Source: Bog-473 sp963730395
GTDB lineage: Bacteria > Actinomycetota > Acidimicrobiia > Acidimicrobiales > RAAP-2
DNA length: 64,000 nucleotides
Reading direction: 5' to 3'
Assembly: GCA_963730395.1 (NCBI GenBank)
Contig: CAVSSK010000010.1
Location: 186,001-250,000 of the forward strand
A program made the position numbers and the translations under genes. The notes under the pieces are model-generated. The model worked only from the letters and a program-made list of their open reading frames with translations. It was not told where the DNA came from and ran no database searches. Positions 57,609 through 64,000 of the stretch are shown in pieces; position 1 is the first letter of the stretch; every line of letters begins with the position of its first letter.

Positions 57609-57697
57609 CCAGCGTGGCACGTGCTCGGGCGACCACTGACGAGGCCCAGCCGTTACCCGCCCGGAAGAGCGGCCCGCCGACGGGCGGGCGGGACCTA

Positions 57698-57943
57698 CTA
57701 CTTGGCGGCGACGGCGTGTGAGAGGCGACGACGGCGCAGGATGCGGCGACGCTCGCGCTCGGACGTCCCACCCCAGACCCCGTGGTCGATGTGGTGCTCG
57801 AGCGCGTACTCCAGGCAGGCTTCGGAGACCGGGCACTCGGCGCAGATGCGCTGGGCGACCAGCACGCCCATCCCGTCGTTCGGAAAGAAGACGTCGGGAG
57901 CAACTTCCTTGCACTTCCCCCTGGACATCCATTCGGTATTCAT
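57698..57943 (-). CDS. WhiB-family [4Fe-4S] transcription factor
   Basis: Second WhiB of 81 residues: ligands C11, C34, C37 and C43 in SRGKCKEVAPDVFF and RICAECPVSEACLEYAL, the turn GVWGG at 56-60, and a tail SERERRRILRRRRLSHAVAA. The short N-terminus and Asn/Asp-rich VFFPNDG resemble short WhiB2-type proteins. ATG 57943 follows GGGAGC. Opposite strand to the first WhiB, 1.1 kb away. Confidence 0.95.
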   Translation of the reverse strand: MNTEWMSRGKCKEVAPDVFFPNDGMGVLVAQRICAECPVSEACLEYALEHHIDHGVWGGTSERERRRILRRRRLSHAVAAK

Positions 57944-58115
57944 TGTTCAGCTCCCTTTTCACGCACCATTCTACGGGAGGGGCCCCTCGCAAAAATAGGG
58001 TCTTGGGATAGGAACTTCGTAAGAATCTGGGGCCCGATTCGGCCACTACCAGGGAGGATGCTTCTTCGCCCCCTGGGGCTACGCTGGCGACGATCGCCAA
58101 TGCCAGGAGGGTGCC

Positions 58116-58409
58116 ATGTCCCCGGAGACCGAGGACGAGGTTGTCGAAGAGGGTGAGCTGGTCGAGCCCATCGGGCACGTCCGCGTCGTGTATCTCGGGC
58201 CGGTCGCGCCGCACTGGGAAGTGCAGTCTGACTACGGCCCCCCCGAGGTGATCGACCAGTTCCGCGAGCGCGTCCTGGCCCGACTGGTGCTGCTTCCCCC
58301 GCACGACCCCCAGTTCCGCCGCAACAGCGAGCGCGTCGTGCGTGACGCCGAGCGGGAGCAGCTCGCACTCGAGTGGGTGCTCGACTACGGCGAGGGCGCC
58401 GAGGCCTGA
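58116..58409 (+). CDS. Conserved hypothetical protein
   Basis: Acidic cytoplasmic protein of 97 residues: HVRVVYLGPVAPHWEVQSDY, GPPEVIDQFRERVLARLVLL, PPHDPQFRRNSERVVRDAER and the end LALEWVLDYGEGAEA. It resembles short conserved proteins seen in Acidimicrobiia, but I know no function. AGGAGG lies six bases before ATG 58116, making the start secure. Divergent from whiB over 172 bp. Confidence 0.7.
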   Translation: MSPETEDEVVEEGELVEPIGHVRVVYLGPVAPHWEVQSDYGPPEVIDQFRERVLARLVLLPPHDPQFRRNSERVVRDAEREQLALEWVLDYGEGAEA

Positions 58410-58575
58410 CGCGCCCTCGCCAGGACGGCCCGGCGGCGACGCCCGGCTGACCAGCACTGATTGCACCCATCTTGCATCCGGCGCGCCACTGCGCCGACAC
58501 CCCCCTCGTGAAAGCTCTGCGCCTGTGGCGTTCGGTTCTTCCGGGCCGGTGGCCCGGCATCAGGGGGAGGCATCA

Positions 58576-58896
58576 ATGAGGGAGACCAACACGGCGGACG
58601 GCGCAGGCGTCGTCTCCAAGGTACGAGGGCTGATCGGTGAGCTCACCGACGACGAAGCGGCGCTCGTGCGTACGCTGACGCCGGGCGGCCTGACGGCACC
58701 GGAGGCGGTCGAGCACCTGTTCGACCTCGTCGACCTGCTGTCGACCATCCGCTACGACGAGGCCCTGGCTGACTACGTCTACGCCATCGCACCGGACTGG
58801 GACGGCAGCATCGGCATGTTGATCCTGGGCGGCCGGGTCACCACGGAGCTCGCTCGCTACTCGCTCGAGCACCGCGTGCCCGAGCGCGTCGGCTGA
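58576..58896 (+). CDS. Hypothetical helical protein
   Basis: Protein of 106 residues with no recognised family: VVSKVRGLIGELTDDEAALV, RTLTPGGLTAPEAVEHLFDL, VDLLSTIRYDEALADYVYAI and GMLILGGRVTTELARYSLEH. Acidic and largely helical, likely cytoplasmic. GGGGGAGG lies six bases before ATG 58576, so an upstream in-frame start is disfavoured. It follows the 97-residue protein by 166 bp and ends 91 bp before the convergent DUF2342 gene. Confidence 0.6.
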   Translation: MRETNTADGAGVVSKVRGLIGELTDDEAALVRTLTPGGLTAPEAVEHLFDLVDLLSTIRYDEALADYVYAIAPDWDGSIGMLILGGRVTTELARYSLEHRVPERVG

Positions 58897-58987
58897 CTCC
58901 TCGTCACGACGCGGGCGGACCGCCGGGACGGGCGCGCCCGCATGTCGTCGGACGGGGCCTGCGACGCCGTGGCGTCTGCAGCGCCGT

Positions 58988-60193
58988 TCAGTCCAACAGC
59001 CCGATGCGGGCGAGCCAGAGCCCCGGCGCGTCGACCTCGGCCGGCGTCGGCAGGTCGACCTCGTCACCCCACAACCGGGCCAGCGCGTCCTCGCCGACCC
59101 TCTCCACGACGCCGGACACGAAGGCGCGACCGCGGTCGACCTCGTCCTGGCCCACGTTGAGCCCGAACAGGCCGGCGAAGGCCTGCTCGCCCTTGCCCTC
59201 CTCTATCCGGTAGCGGTACCAGGCCTCGCGCAACGCCGCCGGTGACGACGTCAACGTCTCGGCGATCCCCGCCGTGATGTGGTCCACGTAGGCGCCGATG
59301 GCGGTCGTCTGCGCGGTGAGGGCGCTCGAGATGCTGCGCTGCTCGGGGCTGATGAGGTCGGAGAGGAGCGCCTCGGGATCACCGAGGGCCTCCTCGAGCG
59401 TCGTCGGGTCACCGAGGCCGTCACCCAGGCGCTCGACGATGGAGCGCTGCGCCGCCGCCGCGTGCGCCGACGCGTCGCCGAGCAGCGTCGTGAGCGACGC
59501 CCGGACGCCGGGACGGGTGAGCACGGCGTGCATCGTCAGCTCGCGCAGGCACACCCAGAGCTGGACCTCTTGGAGGGGGAGGCTCCAGTCCTCCGCGAAG
59601 CGGGCGACGTTGCCCGGCACGAGCAGGAGGGTCGCCGACTCGGGCCACGGCAGCGGGAGCGCGTACTGCCCGAAGGCGCGGCGCGCCAGGTGCCCGGCGG
59701 CCGAGCCGAATTGCATGCCGAGGAAGACGGGGCCGAGCGTCAGCGCGAACTGCCCGAGCAGGCCGCTGAGCCCGGCCGGTGCCTCGGGGTCGAGCTCGCT
59801 CAGGTCCATCGACGACGGGACGGCGGCGGCGCCCTGCTGTTGCGCCTCCACCATGGCACGCAGGATGGGACGGTACGCCTCCAGCACGCGGAACGACCAC
59901 TGCCCGGGCCCGACCGTCTCGAAGGACACCCCACCGGGGCCCGATGCCGACGTGATCCCGGTGGCGTCGGCCACGTGGAGCTCGGCCACCCGGGCCAGCT
60001 CCTCGAAGGCGATGCGCACGAGCGGGTCGGGGCTCTCGTCCTCGCCGCCGTCGGTGGCGACGCCGAAGGCCAGGGTGCGGGCGGCCTCGAACCAGCTGTC
60101 GGCCGCTCCGGGGCCCGACCCGATCACCTTGAGCAGGTCCCCGAGGAGACCCCCCATCGGGTTGTCGGGGTCGTTGGAACCGAACATGCTCAC
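58988..60193 (-). CDS. DUF2342 zincin-like protein with altered HExxH motif
   Basis: Actinobacterial DUF2342 protein of 401 residues (annotated in relatives as zinc-dependent metalloprotease or putative hydrolase). The N-terminus MGGLLGDLLKVIGSGPGAAD is followed by LVRIAFEELARVAELHVADA, FLGMQFGSAAGHLARRAFGQ, YALPLPWPESATLLLVPGNV and the helix LQLWVCLRELTMHAVLTRPG-like region (QLWVCLRELTMHAVLTRPGV). Where a zincin HExxH would lie, this protein reads RELTM followed by His. In mycobacteria this family is next to the PDZ/Lon-like gene, as here at 63 kb. Protease activity is doubtful in this copy. Confidence 0.85.
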   Translation of the reverse strand: MSMFGSNDPDNPMGGLLGDLLKVIGSGPGAADSWFEAARTLAFGVATDGGEDESPDPLVRIAFEELARVAELHVADATGITSASGPGGVSFETVGPGQWSFRVLEAYRPILRAMVEAQQQGAAAVPSSMDLSELDPEAPAGLSGLLGQFALTLGPVFLGMQFGSAAGHLARRAFGQYALPLPWPESATLLLVPGNVARFAEDWSLPLQEVQLWVCLRELTMHAVLTRPGVRASLTTLLGDASAHAAAAQRSIVERLGDGLGDPTTLEEALGDPEALLSDLISPEQRSISSALTAQTTAIGAYVDHITAGIAETLTSSPAALREAWYRYRIEEGKGEQAFAGLFGLNVGQDEVDRGRAFVSGVVERVGEDALARLWGDEVDLPTPAEVDAPGLWLARIGLLD

Positions 60194-60202
60194 CCCTGCA
60201 TG

Positions 60203-61406
60203 CTAGGAGGACCCGCCCAGGGTGAGGTCCACGACCTTGGTGCCCGAGGCCTGCTGGACCGAGACGGCGACCGCGGCGCCCGGGGCCAGGACGTAGAGCC
60301 GCGCCCGCAGCTCGGCCATGGAGCGCACCGGCATGGCGTTGACGGCGACGATCACCTGGCCCGCGGTCAGCTTGCCCTGGGCCGGGCCGCTGGCGCTCAC
60401 CACCTCCACCCTGGCCCCGCCGCCGTTGGGGGCGTCGGACCCCGAGACGCCGAGCCATCCGTGCACCACCCGGTTGCGCGAGCGGAGGTCGTCGGCCACG
60501 CCCGACGACCAGCTGGCTCGGCAGGAACGAGGCGGGACCGGTGCCGCCGGGTTTGGCGTCGTAGAGGATGCCCACGACGGCCCCGCTGGCATTGAGCAGC
60601 GGGTCCCCGGCGGCGACGCTCGTCGCGGCGGGGGAGGAGCTGATCGTGGGCATGCCGCCGGCGGGCCCGCTGGCGATGGCCGTCGCCACGCCGGTCACCG
60701 CGCCGGGGGTGCAGTGCAGCGCCACCGAGGCGCCGCCCGCGGGCACGAAGCTGAGCGTCAGGTCGGGCGTCCCCCCGTCCAGGCCGCCGTCGTCGGCGAA
60801 CGGCGCCACGGGGAGGTCCTCGGGCACGGTCACCAGCGCCACGTCGGAGGCCTTGTCGGTCGCCACCACGGTGGCCGGCTCGAGCTTGCCGCCCGGCCCC
60901 ACCATGACGACGCGGTGCGCGCCGACGAGGAGGTCGGCCGTCGTGACGACCAGGCCTCCCTCGGCCACGGCGACGCCGATCAGCGCCACCGTTCCCTGCG
61001 CGGTGGTGACCTGGAGCTCCACCATGGAGCGCCCCGCCGCCTGGGCCGCCGCCGGCACGGCGTTGTCCGGACCGGCCAGCGTGGTCGGCGCGGCGGCGAG
61101 GGTGTCATGGGTGGTGCTGAGCGGCCGCGTCGACGCCGGGGACAGCAGCACGGCGACCCAGGCGACGACGGCCATCACGGCCACGACCCCGACCAGGACC
61201 ATCACGGCCCCCCGGTAGGGGTGGCTCGCCGGGGCGTTCAAGAGGACGGGGACCTCGCCGGGGCCGTGACCGGTGACCTCACTCGGGTGGCGCCAGAGGC
61301 GGTCCTCGGGGTCGATCCACCCGCGCAACGGCTCGTCGGATCCCGACCCGCCGCCCTCTGCGGGGCCCGGTTCCCCCTCCTCCGGTTCGTCGGGCGCGTC
61401 GCTCAC
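60203..61406 (-). CDS. Membrane-anchored HtrA-like protein without catalytic residues (frameshifted)
   Basis: About 400 residues: acidic cytoplasmic N-terminus (1-65), one transmembrane helix at about 66-88 (AVMVLVGVVAVMAVVAWVAV), an extracytoplasmic trypsin-fold domain and a C-terminal PDZ domain (HGWLGVSGSDAPNGGGARVE, then GKLTAGQVIVAVNAMPVRSM). Where HtrA has the catalytic His it reads LVVTTADLLVGAH; the catalytic Asp remains in KASDVALVTV; and the Ser loop reads SVAAGDPLLNASGAVVGI in place of GNSGGPL. It is probably an inactive protease fold acting as a binding or sensor protein. The frame moves +1 near 60505. Confidence 0.75.
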
Positions 61407-61477
61407 CTGGGCGACGATACCGAGAATGGCCAGGAAAATGCCGTCGCCGGACGGGTCGGCCGTACCATGTGGCCCCT

Positions 61478-62479
61478 ATGTCGCGCGACCTGGCCATCGA
61501 CCTCGGCACGGCCAACACGCTCGTCTACGCCAAGGGCAAGGGCCTCGTGCTCAACGAGCCCACCGTCGTCGCGCTCGACTCGCGCAGCCGCGAGGTGCTC
61601 GCGATCGGGACCGACGCCTGGCAGATGATCGGTCGCACGCCCGGCTACATCGTGGCCGAGCGGCCGCTGCGGGGCGGCGCCATCACCGACTTCGAGGTCA
61701 CCGAGCGCATGCTCAGCGTCCTGCTGCGCCGTGTCGGTGTCAGCCGCCTCAACCGGCCCAAGGTGCTGATCTGCGTCCCGTCGGCCATCACGGCGGTGGA
61801 GCGCCGCGCCGTGAAGGAGGCGGCGCGGCGGGCGGGCGCCTCGGCCAGCTTCCTGATCGAGCAGCCCATGGCGGCGGCCATCGGGGCCGGGCTGCCGATC
61901 CACGAGCCGGTGGGCAACATGGTGGTGGACATCGGGGGCGGCACGGCCGAGATGGCGGTGATCTCGCTGGGCGGCGTCGTGGCGGTCCAGGCGCTGCGCT
62001 GCGGCGGCTTCGACTTCGACGCGTCCATCCAGGCCTACGTCCGCTACCGCTACGGCGTGGCCATCGGCGAGCGCACGGCCGAGGCCGTCAAGCTCGCCAT
62101 CGGCTCCGCCTCCCCCTATTCGGGGGAGCAGCAAGCCGAGATCCGAGGGCGCGAGGTCGCCACGGGCCGGCCCAAGACGGTCGTCCTCTCCCCGCAGGAG
62201 ATCCGGGGCGCGCTGGAGGACAACGTGGCGTCGATCGTGCAGACCGCAGCCGACTGCCTGTCCGAGGCCCCGCCGGAGCTGGCCCAGGACATCATGTTCG
62301 AGGGGGTCCACCTGACGGGTGGCGGCGCTCTGCTGCGCGGCGTGACCCAGAGGCTGGCGGACGCCACCGCGGTCCCGGTCCATCTGGTCGACACGCCGCT
62401 CGAGTGCGTGGTCCAGGGGGCGGGCGTCTGCCTGGAGTCCTTCGACCGCTTGAAGCGGCTCTTCACCCAGGACGACTAG
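61478..62479 (+). CDS. mreB: Actin-like shape protein MreB
   Basis: Bacterial actin of 333 residues. The phosphate-1 motif DLAIDLGTANTLVYAKGKGL, connect-1 and GNMVVDIGGGTAEMAVISLG (phosphate 2), and the adenosine motif HLTGGGALLRGVTQRLADAT are clear. Guides cell-wall synthesis along the membrane. ATG 61478 is used; GTG 61469 is possible. No mreC or mreD follows; the next gene is convergent, overlapping by four bases at the stop codons. Confidence 0.95.
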   Translation: MSRDLAIDLGTANTLVYAKGKGLVLNEPTVVALDSRSREVLAIGTDAWQMIGRTPGYIVAERPLRGGAITDFEVTERMLSVLLRRVGVSRLNRPKVLICVPSAITAVERRAVKEAARRAGASASFLIEQPMAAAIGAGLPIHEPVGNMVVDIGGGTAEMAVISLGGVVAVQALRCGGFDFDASIQAYVRYRYGVAIGERTAEAVKLAIGSASPYSGEQQAEIRGREVATGRPKTVVLSPQEIRGALEDNVASIVQTAADCLSEAPPELAQDIMFEGVHLTGGGALLRGVTQRLADATAVPVHLVDTPLECVVQGAGVCLESFDRLKRLFTQDD

Positions 62480-63156
62480 AAGCCCGGCGAGACGTCCGGC
62501 ACCCACGGGGTGGTCGCGACGTCGAGCAGTTCCTGCGCGGCCTGGCGCACCTGCCAGTCCCGGTCCTGGGCCGCAGCCCGCAGCCCCGCTTCGACCCGAG
62601 GGTCGTCGAAGCCCGCCAGGGCGACCGTGGCCCGCCGCCGCACCGTGGGCTTGTCACCGAGCGCGGCGAGCACGGCGGGCAGCCCCGCCGGGTCCCCGAT
62701 GGCGCCGAGCGCGGCCACGGCCGCCTCGCGACAGCGGGTGTCCTCGTGCCCGGTCGCGACGGCGACGAGAGGCGCCAGTGCCGGCCGGTGGCGACGCTCG
62801 CCCAGGAACCAGGCCGCGCCGACCACGACCAGGGGGTCGGGATCGTCGAGCGCGCCGGTGACCGCGGTCGGCAGCACCGAGCGTGAGCCCCGGCCCCGCA
62901 CCCCCGGTGCGGCGTCGACGGCGCGCCGCCGCGCCGCAACGGGACCGCCCTGCAGCGCGCGGGCCACGTCGTCCGCCGTGAGCTCGCCGAGCCGGGCCAA
63001 GGCGCCCAGGGCAGCTGCCTGCACCCCGGCGTCGGGATCGCCGAGACCCCGCCGCGCCATGGCGGGGTCCCCGCCGTGGCCCGCCACGATGATCCGGCGC
63101 CTCCTGGTCTCGGCGCGGCGGTCACGGCCTGCATCCGTGGCAACATCGTCGCTCAC
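62476..63156 (-). CDS. HEAT-repeat protein
   Basis: Protein of 226 residues composed of about six HEAT-like alpha-helical repeats, for example GDPDAGVQAAALGALARLGE, HEDTRCREAAVAALGAIGDP, DKPTVRRRATVALAGFDDPR and QDRDWQVRQAAQELLDVATT. The first 20 residues are Asp/Arg-rich. Such solenoids bind other proteins or nucleic acids. GTG 63156 is ten bases from the divergent PDZ/Lon-like start, so the two share a promoter region. Converges on mreB. Confidence 0.85.
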   Translation of the reverse strand: MSDDVATDAGRDRRAETRRRRIIVAGHGGDPAMARRGLGDPDAGVQAAALGALARLGELTADDVARALQGGPVAARRRAVDAAPGVRGRGSRSVLPTAVTGALDDPDPLVVVGAAWFLGERRHRPALAPLVAVATGHEDTRCREAAVAALGAIGDPAGLPAVLAALGDKPTVRRRATVALAGFDDPRVEAGLRAAAQDRDWQVRQAAQELLDVATTPWVPDVSPGF

Positions 63157-63166
63157 CCTCTCGAGT

Positions 63167-64000
63167 ATGTCCGACCCTGACGCGACCGCCGACGGGGGAG
63201 CCGCGGCGACCCCCTTCTCCGACGCCCGCCCCGCCGCGGCCGCCGGCTGGTCGCCTCCCGCTCCCCCAGCCGGGCCGATGCGCCAAGCGCCGGAAATGGC
63301 CGGTGATCCTCGTGGTCGTGGTGGTCGTCGTCCTCGCCGGGAGCTGGATCGCCTCCCGCGTGTCGGTCAACTACTACGTGCTGACACCGGGGGACGCCAC
63401 GCCCGTCTCGCAGTACATCGAGGTGCCCCCGGCGGACAACCATCCGCTCACCGGCAAGATCCTGCTGACCGACGTCTATCTGACCCAGCTGAACGCGCTC
63501 AACTACCTGAAGTACAAGTACCTCGATTCCAACAGCGAGGTGGTCTCGGGGCCGGACCTGTTCGGCCCGACGCCCGACGAGAGCCAGTTCCTCGCCCAGG
63601 GCTACCTCCAGATGGCGCAGGCCCAGTCCTACGCCACCGCCGCCGCGCTGACCCGCCTCGGCTACACGGTCCATTCCACCAACGCCGGGGCTCTGGTCTA
63701 CGGGATCCAGCCCGGCTCCCCGGCGGCCAAGAGCCTGAAGGTGGCCCAGGTGATCACGGCGGTCAACGGCACCAGCACGCCCACCGACTGCGCACTGATC
63801 GACTCCCTGCACGGACTGCAGCCCAAGACGAGCGTCTCGCTCAGCGTCGAGCAGTCCTCCATCAACGACGTCGGCACCTTCGTGGCCGGACCGATCGTGC
63901 ACGAGTCGGTCACGCTGGGGACGCCACCCAAGGGTCTGGTCGACACCGGGTGCGGGGTACCCACCAAGCCGACGGCCTACCTGGGCGTTGATTCCGAGAC
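63167..64000 (+). CDS. PDZ-domain Lon-like (S16) protease, 3' end outside window (frameshifted)
   Basis: N-terminal part of a membrane-anchored PDZ and Lon-like protein of the YlbL/SdrC type. After a Pro/Ala-rich cytoplasmic start comes KRRKWPVILVVVVVVLAGSW (transmembrane segment), then the extracytoplasmic VNYYVLTPGDATPVSQYIEV, ILLTDVYLTQLNALNYLKYK, and the PDZ GALVYGIQPGSPAAKSLKVA then QVITAVNGTSTPTDCALID. The catalytic Ser/Lys Lon region is beyond the window. The frame moves +1 near 63283, just before the membrane helix. ATG 63167. Divergent partner of the HEAT protein. Confidence 0.82.

Overview
The window is about 64 kb of very GC-rich DNA from an actinobacterium. Two WhiB proteins, a DUF222/HNH endonuclease, a DDN-type (F420-linked) nitroreductase, a GuaB3 protein and an actinobacterial DUF2342/PDZ-Lon neighbourhood all point there. 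The mix of MreB, GuaB3 and this Sdh type suggests class Acidimicrobiia, but that placement is inference. It reads as ordinary chromosome. I found no rRNA, tRNA, CRISPR array, insertion sequence or phage genes.

Layout. 0-5.5 kb: 3' end of rimI, a PPOX-type flavin/F420 protein, an aldo/keto reductase, a GYD protein, and a coupled glycosyltransferase/GH13 glucosidase pair on the minus strand. 5.6-7.9 kb: CIRCE-controlled groES-groEL. 7.9-16.8 kb: two methyltransferases, a NUDIX CoA pyrophosphatase, a hydratase-family protein, then guaB3-guaA-pcrA. 16.8-23.7 kb: a choice-of-anchor A surface protein, a B12-binding protein, sucC-sucD, a membrane protein, a K+ channel and a DUF222/HNH protein. 23.7-26.5 kb: a lower-GC patch with a phosphate-type MFS transporter. 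26.6-30.9 kb: a one-carbon/purine operon (purN-purH-folD-cupin-metF). 31-34.4 kb: a nucleotidyltransferase pair, icd and mdh. 34.5-38.6 kb: a tightly overlapping cassette of circularly permuted ATP-grasp, alpha-E and transglutaminase proteins, followed by an ACT protein. 38.6-47.7 kb: accessory enzymes and regulators, including two damaged loci. 47.7-52.5 kb: sdhCAB with a divergent LysR gene. 52.5-58.9 kb: an AAA+/VWA pair, two whiB genes, a formimidoyltransferase-like gene and small unknowns. 59-64 kb: DUF2342 protein, an HtrA-like protein lacking catalytic residues, mreB, a HEAT-repeat protein and a PDZ/Lon-like protein running off the edge. Metabolically, sucCD, icd, mdh and sdhCAB give much of the TCA cycle, and guaBA with purNH/folD/metF supply purines and one-carbon units.

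A dominant property of this sequence is frame disruption. About 25 otherwise well-conserved genes or gene parts change reading frame once or more, including essential ones (pcrA, purH, folD, icd, mdh, sucD). Nearly all shifts are net +1, most often explained by one extra G. This looks like uncorrected insertion error in the sequence rather than biology. I give such genes as single CDSs across the shift and state where it lies. Different in kind are two places (about 42.68 kb and 44.1 kb) where gene 5' parts are missing or foreign parts are joined. These look like deletions or misassembly.

The best candidate for an under-described system is the ATP-grasp/alpha-E/transglutaminase cassette, with its CAR-triplet repeat. 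Smaller leads are the five-copy 17-bp repeat over the formimidoyltransferase start, the nucleotidyltransferase pair behind a direct-repeat promoter, and the paired dead HtrA and motif-poor DUF2342 proteins.
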